A stretch of DNA of 48,507 bases from Burkholderiales bacterium (GTDB lineage Bacteria > Pseudomonadota > Gammaproteobacteria > Burkholderiales > Burkholderiaceae_C): positions 1 to 48,507 of the forward strand of contig RXJW01000020.1 in assembly GCA_003963005.1 (NCBI GenBank), written 5' to 3'. Below are positions 1 to 8,082 of the stretch, one piece after another. Numbering within the stretch: position 1 is the stretch's first letter; every line of letters starts with the position of its first letter. The notes under the pieces were generated by a model. The model did no database searches and had not been told where the DNA came from. It saw nothing but the letters and a program-made list of their open reading frames with translations. The translations under genes and the position numbers were made by a program.

Positions 1-8
1 GTGAGCGC

Positions 9-27
9 AGCGCCGGGCCGTCCCAAG
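9..27 (-). repeat. Dispersed intergenic repeat, copy 1
   Basis: Read on the minus strand, these 19 bases are CTTGGGACGGCCCGGCGCT. They match the 20 bases at 3060-3079 except for one inserted G. Both copies are non-coding and flank the TPR-like/kinase gene pair. An odd-centred inverted repeat (TCCCGCC-T-GGCGGGA, 37-51) lies just downstream. This looks like part of a small dispersed intergenic element, but only two copies are visible here. Confidence 0.45.
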
Positions 28-77
28 CAAGCTCGCTCCCGCCTGGCGGGACAGCGCGGAGCGCGAAAGGTGCACCC

Positions 78-1211
78 ATGAGCGTTCCCGGCGCCGTCAA
101 GCTGCGCAGTCGGCTCGCCCAGAAGCTCGACGCGGAGATCGCCAGTGCGGCGGCCGTGCCGGCGCGCGCAGCCGTGCTGCAGGTGCAGCGCGCCATCCTG
201 TGGCTGCGCCATGGCCGCGTGGCGGAGGCGCGCGAGGAGCTGAACCGCCTGCACGGCCGTGCCCTCGTCCACCCGCGCGCCGACCTCGCGGCCTGGCTGC
301 ATCTCGCCGAGGGCCTGATGGCCTACTACAGCGCCTTTGGCGGCGGCGCCCGCGAGCGTGTGCGCCGCGCCCACGTGATGGCGCAGGCCGTACAACTGCC
401 CGCCCTGCGCAGCCGGTGCGATGCCTGGCTGGCACTGATGGCCTTTGTCGATCGCGACATCGACGGACTCGTCACGCATGCCCAGGCCGTGCTGGCTGCG
501 CCTGCCGACAACGGCGCGGCCTGCCGCGTGGCTTCGGCGCTCGGCATGGCCTGGGACCTCGCGCAGCGGCCGTCGGAGGCCTCCACGTGGTACGGCTGGG
601 GCCGGCGTGCGGCCAATGCCGACGGTGACGATGCTGCGCTGTCGGCCCTGCTTTACAACCAGATGCAAATGCGTGCGCTGCGCATCCGCCATGCCGCGCT
701 GGCCGGCGAGCCGGGCGAAGCGCCGGCGGTGCTGCTCGGCGTCGACTCCATCGGCCACTTCGACGATGCCGTCGGTGGCTCGGCCCGCACCGACCTGACG
801 CCGCTGTTGCGCGCACAACTGCTGACCGTGCAGGGCGACTTCGCCGCGGCAGCTCCGCTGCTGGAGGCACACCTGCCCGAAGCCATCGCCTCGGGCCTGG
901 CTCGCACCGGCGGCAGCCTGCTGGCCGACCTGGCCTGGTGCTGGGCCAACACCGGCGACACCACCCGCGCCCGCGCGATGGCTGATCAGGCCGCCGTGGA
1001 AGTGCTGGCCGAGGATTCGCCGCACTGTGATCTGGATGAGCGGGCCGCCCTGCATGCACGGCTGGCGCAGGTCTACGCCCGGCTGAACGAGACCGGTCTG
1101 TCCACGCGGCACGGCGATGCGGCCCAGGTCGCGCGGGCCGATGACGCGGCCCAGCGACGTCTCTGGGCCACCCGCCTCGGGGAAGCCGGTTTGGGCACTC
1201 CGCCACGCTGA
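78..1211 (+). CDS. TPR-like alpha-helical protein of unknown function
   Basis: A 377-residue protein with no signal peptide or membrane segment, so probably cytoplasmic. It is made almost entirely of Ala/Leu-rich amphipathic helices arranged as helix pairs (e.g. LQVQRAILWLRHGRVAEAREEL near residue 40, then LLRAQLLTVQGDFAAAAPLL and LLADLAWCWANTGDTTRARAMA in the second half). That is the look of degenerate tetratricopeptide repeats, which normally bind other proteins. I recognise no catalytic motif. The ATG at 78 has AAGG seven bases upstream. It ends 53 bp before a Ser/Thr kinase gene on the same strand, so co-transcription and a functional link to the kinase are possible but inferred only from position. 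Confidence 0.75.
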   Translation: MSVPGAVKLRSRLAQKLDAEIASAAAVPARAAVLQVQRAILWLRHGRVAEAREELNRLHGRALVHPRADLAAWLHLAEGLMAYYSAFGGGARERVRRAHVMAQAVQLPALRSRCDAWLALMAFVDRDIDGLVTHAQAVLAAPADNGAACRVASALGMAWDLAQRPSEASTWYGWGRRAANADGDDAALSALLYNQMQMRALRIRHAALAGEPGEAPAVLLGVDSIGHFDDAVGGSARTDLTPLLRAQLLTVQGDFAAAAPLLEAHLPEAIASGLARTGGSLLADLAWCWANTGDTTRARAMADQAAVEVLAEDSPHCDLDERAALHARLAQVYARLNETGLSTRHGDAAQVARADDAAQRRLWATRLGEAGLGTPPR

Positions 1212-1264
1212 CCGGCTTTCTCCCGAGACCGAGGCCCGCCGGGCTGCGTTACGCTGGCCGGCCC

Positions 1265-2938
1265 ATGACCGCCGAACCGCACGACAACGCCTCCCACGCC
1301 CTGCCGGCGGGTACCCGCTTTGGCGAGCTCGAGATCATCGGCACCCTCGGCGTCGGCGGTTTCGGCATCGTCTACCTCGCCCGCGACCATTCGCTGGAGC
1401 GCGAGGTGGCGATCAAGGAGTACATGCCGAGCCAGTTCGCGTCACGCGACGGGCGCAGCCAGGTGTCGGTGCGCTCCGTGTCGATGCGGGACACCTTCGA
1501 CCTCGGCCGTCGCAGCTTCGTCAACGAAGCCAAGCTGCTCGCGCGCTTCGACCATCCGTCGCTGCTGAAGGTCTACCGGTTCTGGGAAGCCAACGGCACC
1601 GCGTACATGGTGATGCCGCGGCTGGTGGGCGCCAACCTGCGCGAGGCGGCCAAGGCCCAGTCCACGCCGCCGCCCTACGCCTGGGTGCGGCGCCTGTTCG
1701 ACGCCGTGCTGGGTGGCCTGGAGGTGCTGCATGCGCAGCAGGTCTGGCACCGCGACGTCGCGCCGGACAACATCTTCCTGCCGGCCGACGGCAGCCCGCC
1801 GATCCTGCTGGACTTCGGCGCCGCCCGCCAGGCGATCAGCGACCAGAACCAGGTGTTCACCGCCATCCTGAAGCCCAGCTTTGCGCCGATCGAGCAATAC
1901 GCCGAGGCGACATCGCTGCGCCAGGGCCCGTGGACGGACCTGTACGCGCTCGCGGCGGTGATGCACGAGCTGCTGACCGGCCACCCGCCGCCCCCGGCCA
2001 CGGCCCGGGCCATGACGGACGAGCGCGTGCCGCTTGCCACGGTGAACCCGCCCGGCTACCCCGCGGCGTTTCTGGCGGGGCTGGACTGGGCGCTGCGGGT
2101 GCGGCCGCATCAGCGGCCGCAGTCCGCCGCGGAGTGGCGCGAGGTGCTGGACGGCCGGGCCGAGGTGCCTGCGCGCCGGCCGCCGCCGCCACGGGCAGTG
2201 CCCGTGCCGCCACCGCCTCCACCGCCCGCGGCGCCGCTGGACCTCGAATTCGCGGACACGGTGCAGGTCATGCCCTCGCAATTCGAAGTGCCGTCGCCGA
2301 CCGTGGCACCCGCACCCGCACCCCGGTCTGCGTCGGGGGCGGCGTCCGCTGCTCGGGCCGCGTCCGTGCCCCGTCGGCGCCCCGCCTGGCTGATCGCGGC
2401 TGGCTTGGCCGCGCTGCTGCTGCTCGGCCTGTTCGCCTGGCAGTTGCCCAAGCGCCCGGGGCCGTTGCAGGCGACGGTGGCGGAACCCGCCGCCTCTGCC
2501 GTGGATGTGCCCGCCTCGGCGGCCGTAATGCCGGCGGCGTCCGAGCCCGCCTCGATGGCGTCGGCGGCGCCAGTGCTGCCGGCCACCGCGCCCGCGGTCG
2601 CTGCCGCCACGCCGCCGGTGCGGCCGGCCTCGGCAGCACCTCGGCGCGAGGCTGCGGCGCGCCCGGTGATCACGGAAAAGGCGGGCGAGTTCAAGCCCGT
2701 GCCGCAGAGCCCGGTGCTCGCCGCACCGGAGCCGGTGGCGTCCACGGCGGTCGTGGCGGCCCCGCGGCCCGAGCCGGTTGCACCGGCGGAACCGCGCACC
2801 GCCAGCGAGGCCTGCGGCGGCCGGGTGCTGTTCGCGCGGGCCTGGTGCATCGACCGGCAGTGCGAAAAGCCGATCTACAAGAACGACCCCGAGTGCGTGC
2901 GGCTGCGCGACCTCCGCGAAAGCCGCGCCAACCACTGA
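1265..2938 (+). CDS. Membrane-anchored Hanks-type serine/threonine protein kinase
   Basis: 557 residues. The N-terminal half is a protein kinase domain: glycine loop GVGGFG (29-34), ATP-binding Lys51 in VAIK, helix-C Glu88, catalytic loop HRDVAPDN (162-169) with Asp164, and DFG (183-185). The Lys usually two residues after the catalytic Asp in HRDxKPxN is Ala here, as in some other bacterial kinases and in tyrosine kinases. A Pro-rich linker follows, then one transmembrane helix at about 375-393 and an Ala/Pro/Val-rich segment. The C-terminus holds four Cys (ACGG, AWCID, RQCEK, PECVR), which would lie in the periplasm. The kinase domain is therefore cytoplasmic and the Cys-rich tail may sense or anchor. 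It lies downstream of the TPR-like gene on the same strand. Family is sure; substrate is unknown. Confidence 0.93.
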   Translation: MTAEPHDNASHALPAGTRFGELEIIGTLGVGGFGIVYLARDHSLEREVAIKEYMPSQFASRDGRSQVSVRSVSMRDTFDLGRRSFVNEAKLLARFDHPSLLKVYRFWEANGTAYMVMPRLVGANLREAAKAQSTPPPYAWVRRLFDAVLGGLEVLHAQQVWHRDVAPDNIFLPADGSPPILLDFGAARQAISDQNQVFTAILKPSFAPIEQYAEATSLRQGPWTDLYALAAVMHELLTGHPPPPATARAMTDERVPLATVNPPGYPAAFLAGLDWALRVRPHQRPQSAAEWREVLDGRAEVPARRPPPPRAVPVPPPPPPPAAPLDLEFADTVQVMPSQFEVPSPTVAPAPAPRSASGAASAARAASVPRRRPAWLIAAGLAALLLLGLFAWQLPKRPGPLQATVAEPAASAVDVPASAAVMPAASEPASMASAAPVLPATAPAVAAATPPVRPASAAPRREAAARPVITEKAGEFKPVPQSPVLAAPEPVASTAVVAAPRPEPVAPAEPRTASEACGGRVLFARAWCIDRQCEKPIYKNDPECVRLRDLRESRANH

Positions 2939-3059
2939 GGTGAATCAAGCCCCTCGCCCCGTCTTGCGCCGGCTGTACGCCGGCAAGCCCGGTCGGTCCC
3001 CCGAGGGGACGGCGATGCTCGCGGCGTTGAGCCGCGAGCACATCGCCAGCGCGGGCCGG

Positions 3060-3079
3060 CTTGGGAGCGGCCCGGCGCT
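3060..3079 (+). repeat. Dispersed intergenic repeat, copy 2
   Basis: CTTGGGAGCGGCCCGGCGCT, inverted relative to the copy at 9-27 and differing from it by one inserted G. Both copies are outside genes. Confidence 0.45.
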
Positions 3080-3151
3080 CGGCCCGCAAGACACCCGTTT
3101 CATGCGTCGCAGGTGCCGCGAACGCGGCATGGATCACTGAGATCGCACCGA

Positions 3152-3173
3152 GCTGAGTCCCTGCGGACTCAGC
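3152..3173. terminator. Hairpin with 9-bp perfect stem between convergent genes
   Basis: GCTGAGTCC-CTGC-GGACTCAGC is a perfect 9-bp stem with a 4-base loop. A second hairpin, TTGCCGC-CTGCCA-GCGGCAA (3191-3210), lies between it and the stop of the minus-strand thioredoxin gene. Neither has a T-rich tail, so intrinsic termination is inferred from position and stem strength only. Confidence 0.5.
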
Positions 3174-3227
3174 GACGGCTATCGAAGGAGTTGCCGCCTG
3201 CCAGCGGCAAGGGATGAGGCGCGCGGG

Positions 3228-4178
3228 TCAGAACAGTGCCATCGACAGCTTGCGGCGGTAGCTGTCGATCAGCGGGTCGCTGTGCACGACGGCGGCCTTG
3301 CCGGCGAGCTCCAGCGTGCCGCTCTTGGCCTCGGCCGCCGGCTTCGGGGCGGGCTTGGTCAGCAACTCCAGGATGGCCACGTAGGTCTTGCGCGCCGCCT
3401 CGCCGTTCCAGGCCTTGTCGCGCATGATGATCTCCAGCAACTCGTCCATCGCCTCGGTGAAACGCTGGCCGGCCAGGTGCGTCTGGGCGAGCCGGAAGCG
3501 CGCGTCGAAGTCGCGCTTGTTGGCGGCAATCGCAGCCTGCAGCGCGGTCGGGTCGGCGTCGGCGGCGGCCTCGAAGGCGGCCAGCCAGGTGGCGAGCGCC
3601 GCGAGGCGCGGGGACGGTGTCAGGGTGTCGGCCGCCTTGGCGGCGACCGGCGCGAAGGCCGCGTGGGCGTCGTCCACGAGCCCGAGTTCGAGCAGCGCCT
3701 TCACGTAGTCGAAGCGGGCGGCGTCGTTGGCCGGGTCGGTCTGCACGGCGTGCGCGAGCTTGCCGAGGGCGGCTTCGAGGTCGCCGTCCTCCAGCAGGTG
3801 CTGGGCGTCGGCCAGGTCGGCCTCGGCTTCGAGTTCTTCACCGGCAGGCACGTGCTTGTCCAGGAACTCACGGATCTGCGCCTCGGGCAGGGCGCCGACG
3901 AAGCCGTCCACCGGCTGGCCGCCGGCGAACATCACGCAGAACGGGATGGAGCGCACGCCGAACATCTGGCTGAGCTGGCCGGCGATCTCGGGCACCTCGT
4001 CGCTGTTGAGCTTGGCGAGCGTGAAGCGGCCGGCGTAGGCCACCTCCAGCTTCTCCAGGATCGGGCCGAGCGTGCGGCAGGGGCCGCACCACGGCGCCCA
4101 GATGTCCAGCAGCACCGGGCGCTGCTGGGAGGCGACGATCAGCTCGGCTTCGAAGTTCTGGAGGGTGATGTCAATCAT
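3228..4178 (-). CDS. cnoX: Thioredoxin-domain/TPR co-chaperone, CnoX (YbbN) type
   Basis: 316 residues from the ATG at 4178. An upstream in-frame ATG at 4229 would run into the divergent purE promoter and adds an unlike peptide, so I reject it. The thioredoxin fold occupies the first ~110 residues with an intact WCGPC active site (WAPWCGPCRTLGP). The remainder is helical TPR-like repeats (AEADLADAQHLLEDGDLEAALGK... and later). This architecture is that of CnoX/YbbN, a holdase that protects proteins from oxidation and hands them to DnaK and GroEL. The E. coli protein lacks a full CXXC pair whereas this one has it, so it may also be a true oxidoreductase. Cytoplasmic. It is divergent from purE with a 77-bp gap. 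Confidence 0.88.
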   Translation of the reverse strand: MIDITLQNFEAELIVASQQRPVLLDIWAPWCGPCRTLGPILEKLEVAYAGRFTLAKLNSDEVPEIAGQLSQMFGVRSIPFCVMFAGGQPVDGFVGALPEAQIREFLDKHVPAGEELEAEADLADAQHLLEDGDLEAALGKLAHAVQTDPANDAARFDYVKALLELGLVDDAHAAFAPVAAKAADTLTPSPRLAALATWLAAFEAAADADPTALQAAIAANKRDFDARFRLAQTHLAGQRFTEAMDELLEIIMRDKAWNGEAARKTYVAILELLTKPAPKPAAEAKSGTLELAGKAAVVHSDPLIDSYRRKLSMALF

Positions 4179-4219
4179 GGCGGCAAGGTGGTCGTCGGGG
4201 CAGGTGATGGCTCGGCTTC

Positions 4220-4225
4220 TACAAT
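4220..4225 (+). promoter_or_regulatory. Possible -10 box for purE-purK-tsaC
   Basis: TACAAT matches the sigma-70 -10 consensus at five of six positions and lies 30 bp before the purE start. No good -35 is visible at the usual spacing. The purE start itself is TTG with GGAG (4245-4248) seven bases upstream. Confidence 0.3.
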
Positions 4226-4255
4226 TCAAGGCTTTCCAGAGCCCGGAGCGAGACC

Positions 4256-4768
4256 TTGTCCACCCCAGCCCCCCAGAACCCCGAGGCCGTCGTCGGCATC
4301 GTCATGGGCTCCAGCAGTGACTGGGAGACGATGAGACTGGCGGCCGAGATTCTGACCGAGTTCGGTGTCGCCTTCGAGGCGCGGGTCGTGTCGGCCCACC
4401 GCATGCCCGATGAGATGTTCGCCTACGCCGAGGCGGCTTCGGCCCGAGGCCTGAGGGCCATCATCGCCGGCGCCGGCGGCGCTGCCCACCTGCCGGGCAT
4501 GCTCGCCGCCAAGACGACGGTGCCGGTGCTCGGCGTGCCGGTGGCCAGCCGCCATCTGCAGGGCGTCGACTCCCTTCACAGCATCGTGCAGATGCCCAAG
4601 GGCATCCCGGTCGCCACGTTCGCGATCGGCAGCGCAGGGGCGGCGAATGCCGCGCTGTTCGCCGTCGCAATGCTGGCCACGGGCGATGCGGCCCTGCTCC
4701 AGCAGTTGAACGCCTACCGCGCCCGCCAGACGGCCGCAGCCCAGGCGATGAGCGAGGAACTGCGCTGA
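4256..4768 (+). CDS. purE: N5-carboxyaminoimidazole ribonucleotide mutase
   Basis: 170 residues. Class I PurE converts N5-CAIR made by PurK to CAIR in de novo purine synthesis. Seen: the N-terminal phosphate-binding [10 protein letters not shown], the [12 protein letters not shown] loop, and [33 protein letters not shown] at the substrate site. Length is normal for the family. Translation starts at TTG (4256), supported by GGAG seven bases upstream and by lack of a better start before the conserved core. The stop overlaps the purK start by one base (TGATG), so the two are translationally coupled. Confidence 0.97.
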   Translation: MSTPAPQNPEAVVGIVMGSSSDWETMRLAAEILTEFGVAFEARVVSAHRMPDEMFAYAEAASARGLRAIIAGAGGAAHLPGMLAAKTTVPVLGVPVASRHLQGVDSLHSIVQMPKGIPVATFAIGSAGAANAALFAVAMLATGDAALLQQLNAYRARQTAAAQAMSEELR

Positions 4769-5931
4769 TGGCTGCGCTGCTCCCCGGCACCGCGACGCTC
4801 GGCGTCCTCGGCGGCGGCCAGCTCGGCCGCATGTTCGTGCATGCCGCCCAGGCGATGGGTTACCGCTGCATCGTGCTCGACCCCGACGCCATCAGCCCGG
4901 CCGGCGCCGTCGCCGAGCAGCACATCAAGGCGGACTACCTCGACCCCCTCGGACTGGCCCAGCTGGCGCGCGACTGTGACGCCGTCACCACCGAATTCGA
5001 GAACGTGCCCGCGCTGGCGCTGGAGACGTTGGCCGGCATGCGGGTCGTGGCGCCCGCCGCAGCCGCGGTGGCCGTGTGCCAGGACCGGGCCGTCGAGAAG
5101 GCCCATTTCGAGTCGGCCGGCGTGCCCTGCGCGCCGCATGCCGTCATCACGAACGACATCGAGCTCGCCGCGGTGGACCCGGCCCTGCTGCCCGGCATCC
5201 TCAAGACCAGCCGCATGGGCTACGACGGCAAGGGCCAGGTGCGCGTGCACACGGCGGCCGAACTGGCCGAAGCCTGGCACGGCCTGGGCCGGGTGCCCTG
5301 CGTGCTGGAGCAGCTGCTGCCGCTTCGACGCGAGCTGAGCGTGCTGGTGGCGCGCGGCGCGGACGGGCAGCTCGTGAACTACCCCGTCCAGCAGAACCTG
5401 CACCGCGGCGGCATCCTGGCCGTGACGGAAGTGCCGGCGCCGGACGTGCCGCCGGAAGTCGCCACGCTGGCCATCGCCTCGGCCCGCCAGGTCGCGCAGG
5501 CGCTGCACTACGTCGGCGTGCTGTGCATCGAGTTCTTCTGGCTGGAAGACGGTCGCCTGGTCGTCAATGAGATGGCGCCGCGCCCGCACAACTCCGGCCA
5601 CTGGACGATGAACGGCGCGGATGTGTCGCAGTTCGAGCTGCAGGTGCGCACGCTGGCCGGCCTGCCGCTGCCGGTGCCGCGCCAACATTCGGCCAGCCTG
5701 ATGCTGAACCTGCTGGGTGACCTGTGGTTCACCGCGGCCGGCGGCCCCACGCCCCCCGCCTGGGACCGCGTGCTGGCCTTGCCGGGCACCCATCTGCACC
5801 TGTACGGCAAGGCCGAGGCGCGCCACGGCCGCAAGATGGGCCACCTGAACGTCACCGCCGACACACCCGAGGCCGCGCATGCCGTGGCGCTGCAGGCCGC
5901 GGCGGTGCTCGGCCTGCCGACCGATTTCTGA
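4768..5931 (+). CDS. purK: N5-carboxyaminoimidazole ribonucleotide synthase
   Basis: 387 residues, an ATP-grasp enzyme that carboxylates AIR with bicarbonate and ATP to give N5-CAIR, the substrate of PurE encoded just upstream. Seen: the N-terminal dinucleotide-like loop GGGQLGRM, the ATP-grasp stretch KTSRMGYDGKGQ, and the metal-site motif NEMAPRPHNSGHWT. Full length, cytoplasmic. It overlaps purE by one base at the start and the next gene by one base at the stop, so all three are surely one transcript. Confidence 0.97.
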   Translation: MAALLPGTATLGVLGGGQLGRMFVHAAQAMGYRCIVLDPDAISPAGAVAEQHIKADYLDPLGLAQLARDCDAVTTEFENVPALALETLAGMRVVAPAAAAVAVCQDRAVEKAHFESAGVPCAPHAVITNDIELAAVDPALLPGILKTSRMGYDGKGQVRVHTAAELAEAWHGLGRVPCVLEQLLPLRRELSVLVARGADGQLVNYPVQQNLHRGGILAVTEVPAPDVPPEVATLAIASARQVAQALHYVGVLCIEFFWLEDGRLVVNEMAPRPHNSGHWTMNGADVSQFELQVRTLAGLPLPVPRQHSASLMLNLLGDLWFTAAGGPTPPAWDRVLALPGTHLHLYGKAEARHGRKMGHLNVTADTPEAAHAVALQAAAVLGLPTDF

Positions 5932-6917
5932 TGCTGACGTCGCCCGGCCACGACCCCGACGCCGTCCAGGCCGCCGCGCAGCGGCTGGCCGACGGTGAAT
6001 TGCTGGGCCTGCCGACCGAGACGGTCTACGGCCTGGCGGCCCGCGCCGACCAGGACGCGGCCGTGGCCAAGATCTTTGCCGCCAAGGGTCGGCCGAGCGA
6101 CCATCCGCTGATCGTCCACGTGCTGGACGCCGCCGCCGCCGAGCCCTTTGCCGACTACCTGCCGCCCACCGCGCGCCGTCTGATGGACGCGTTCTGGCCC
6201 GGGCCGCTGACGGTCATCGTGCCGCGCAAGCCGGGCGTGGCCGAGGCCGCGGCCGGGGGGCATGCCACCGTGGCGCTGCGCTCGCCCGCGCATCCGGTGG
6301 CCCGGGCGGTCATGGCCGCCGCGCGCGCGCGGGGCGTGGACGGCGTGGCCGCGCCGAGTGCCAACCGCTTCGGCCGTGTGAGCCCGACGCTGGCCCGCCA
6401 TGTGGTCGAGGAGTTCGGGCCCGGCCTGATGGTGTTGGACGGCGGCGCCTGCGAGGTGGGCATCGAATCCACCATCGTCGATTGCAGCCGTGCGCACCCG
6501 GCGCTGCTCCGCCCGGGGCTGCTGCCGCGCGAGCGCATCGAGGCGGTGCTCGGCGAGCCCCTGGCCGACCCGGATGCGGCGGCGCCCAAGGCCTCGGGCA
6601 CGCTGGCGGCGCACTACGCACCCGTCGCCCGGGTGCGCCTGCTGGACGCCGCGTCCCTGGCTTTACGTACCGCCACGGCGGCGGCCAGCGGGTCACTGGA
6701 GGGGGTGGCGGTATATTCACGCGCCCAGTTGCCGGCGTGGCGCTGGCAGGCCCTGCCGGCCGACCCGGCGGCAGCGGCTCACGAACTGTTTGCGGTGTTG
6801 CGCAGCCTGGATGCTGCCGGCGCTCGCGAAATCTGGGTCGAAGCGCCCCCGCGTGATCCTGCGTGGGACGGTGTTCGGGACCGGCTCAGCCGGGCCGCCG
6901 CCGCCTTCACCGATTGA
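5931..6917 (+). CDS. L-threonylcarbamoyladenylate synthase (Sua5/YrdC family)
   Basis: 328 residues from the ATG that overlaps the purK stop (TGATG). The YrdC domain fills the first ~200 residues: LPTETVYGLAARA, KIFAAKGRPSDHPLIVH, GPLTVIVPRKP, AAPSANRFGRVSPT and GIESTIVDCS are the conserved blocks. The enzyme makes threonylcarbamoyl-AMP from threonine, bicarbonate and ATP for the universal t6A37 modification of ANN-decoding tRNAs. The extra ~110-residue C-terminal domain makes this the long Sua5 form rather than the short TsaC form. Its placement behind purEK is common in Burkholderiales. Confidence 0.93.
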   Translation: MLTSPGHDPDAVQAAAQRLADGELLGLPTETVYGLAARADQDAAVAKIFAAKGRPSDHPLIVHVLDAAAAEPFADYLPPTARRLMDAFWPGPLTVIVPRKPGVAEAAAGGHATVALRSPAHPVARAVMAAARARGVDGVAAPSANRFGRVSPTLARHVVEEFGPGLMVLDGGACEVGIESTIVDCSRAHPALLRPGLLPRERIEAVLGEPLADPDAAAPKASGTLAAHYAPVARVRLLDAASLALRTATAAASGSLEGVAVYSRAQLPAWRWQALPADPAAAAHELFAVLRSLDAAGAREIWVEAPPRDPAWDGVRDRLSRAAAAFTD

Positions 6918-6940
6918 GTTTTGTCCCTGAGTTGATCGTC

Positions 6941-7900
6941 ATGCAACGTGTTGTCTCCCAGAAATTGAAGCGCACCCTGGCCCTGGCCACGGTGGCGGCG
7001 GCCACCCTGCTGGGCGGCTGTGGCGGTGGCAGCACCCAGCAGATCGACCCCTTCTCTCCCACCCGCGTGATCGCCTTTGGTGACGAGAGTGCCGCCATCC
7101 TGCAAAGCGGCAAGAAATTCGGCGTCAACGGCCTGAACACCGACACCAAGCTGATCGACTGCCGCGTGAACCCGAACTGGGCGCAGATCCTGGCCAGCGG
7201 TTTCGGCTTCGTCTACCCGCAGTGCAACAACGACTTCGTCGCGCTGCCGCAGGGCATCATGTATGCCGCGGACGGCAACAAGGTCGCCGACGTGCGCGAC
7301 AAGATCGACCAGCACCTGTCCAACGACCGCTTCGGCCCGAAGGACATCGTCGGCATCCTGGTCGGCGTGAACGACATCCTGGAGCTGTACCGCCAGTTCC
7401 CGCAGCAAAGCCGCGACTCCCTGATCAACGAAGCCAAGGCCCGCGGCAAGCTGCTGGCCGACCAGGTCAACCGGATCGCCAATGCGAACGGCCGCATCGT
7501 CGTCGGCACGATCCTGGACGTGGGCCTGACGCCCTTCGGCCAGAAGGAAAAGCAGCGCCAGACCGACATCGACCGCGCGATCTTCCTGAACGACCTGAGC
7601 ACGGCCTTCAACACGGCGCTGCGCCTGAACGTGCTGAACGACGGGCGCCTCGTCGGCCTGGTGCTGGTGGACGAGACCATCCAGCAGATCACGCGCTTCC
7701 CGACCGCCTTCGGCTACACGAACGTGGTGGACGCCGCCTGCCGGTCTGACATCGCCCGCCAGGACTGCACGCCCGACACCCTGGTGCAGGACGCCAGCAC
7801 GACGCAGTGGCTGTGGGCCGGCGACACGCTGCTGAGCCCGGCCGCGCAACAGCGCATCGGCACGGCCGTGATTGCGCGCGCGCGGAACAACCCGTTCTGA
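6941..7900 (+). CDS. SGNH/GDSL-like lipoprotein with altered catalytic blocks
   Basis: 319 residues from the ATG at 6941, 23 bp after the tsaC/sua5 stop. A lipoprotein signal peptide ends in LLGGC with Cys27, so the protein should be lipid-anchored. The fold is recognisable from block I (VIAFGDES) and block III (ILVGVND), typical of SGNH hydrolases. The catalytic Ser of GDS is replaced by Glu with a Ser one place later, and block V (WAGDTLLSPAAQQRIG) has no His where DxxHP is expected. Activity as an esterase is therefore doubtful; it could be a binding protein or a divergent subfamily. It is downstream of purEK-tsaC on the same strand and could be co-transcribed. Confidence 0.8.
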   Translation: MQRVVSQKLKRTLALATVAAATLLGGCGGGSTQQIDPFSPTRVIAFGDESAAILQSGKKFGVNGLNTDTKLIDCRVNPNWAQILASGFGFVYPQCNNDFVALPQGIMYAADGNKVADVRDKIDQHLSNDRFGPKDIVGILVGVNDILELYRQFPQQSRDSLINEAKARGKLLADQVNRIANANGRIVVGTILDVGLTPFGQKEKQRQTDIDRAIFLNDLSTAFNTALRLNVLNDGRLVGLVLVDETIQQITRFPTAFGYTNVVDAACRSDIARQDCTPDTLVQDASTTQWLWAGDTLLSPAAQQRIGTAVIARARNNPF

Positions 7901-8082
7901 TCGGACCACCCCGTACTGGCTTCGCCGGCCCCCTCAAGGGGGCACTCTCGACTGCCCGGCAGAGCCGGATCAGCGAGAGTCGCAGGAGGGGCGGCCGGGC
8001 TTCGCCGGCCTGATCGAACACGCCTTGCCGCTTGACGGCCGGCGGGCCTTCGGCCGTCTTGGGGCCGAGGTGAGCCTGGGGA
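7901..8082. other. Convergent intergenic region with nested inverted repeats
   Basis: 182 bp without a gene. It holds at least four dyads: GCCCCC-tcaa-GGGGGC (7928-7943), ACTCTCG...CGAGAGT (7944-7980), GGCCGG-gcttcg-CCGGCC (7993-8010) and GACGGCCG...CGGCCGTC (8034-8058). The composition resembles the other convergent gap at 2939-3227. Confidence 0.5.
8034..8058. terminator. Hairpin between the SGNH-like and acyl-CoA ligase genes
   Basis: GACGGCCG and CGGCCGTC form an 8-bp perfect stem around a 9-base loop. It lies 25 bp beyond the stop of the minus-strand ligase gene. The + strand continues with only two T residues, so a true intrinsic terminator is not proven. Confidence 0.45.

Larger units (their letters stand above)
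2939..3227. other. Convergent intergenic region rich in hairpins; no gene seen
   Basis: 289 bp between the kinase and the convergent thioredoxin-like gene. I see no convincing reading frame. It holds a bulged inverted repeat near the start (CTTGC..CCGGC / GCCGGCAAG), GTCCCC-cga-GGGGAC near 3000, the dispersed repeat at 3060-3079, and two perfect hairpins that are listed separately. The density of dyads suggests transcription termination plus an intergenic repeat element. A small RNA cannot be excluded. Confidence 0.5.

Noticed and set aside
2778..3140. Open frame continuing past the kinase stop
   Set aside because: It starts inside the kinase gene in another frame, has no ribosome site, and ends in the hairpin-rich intergenic region.
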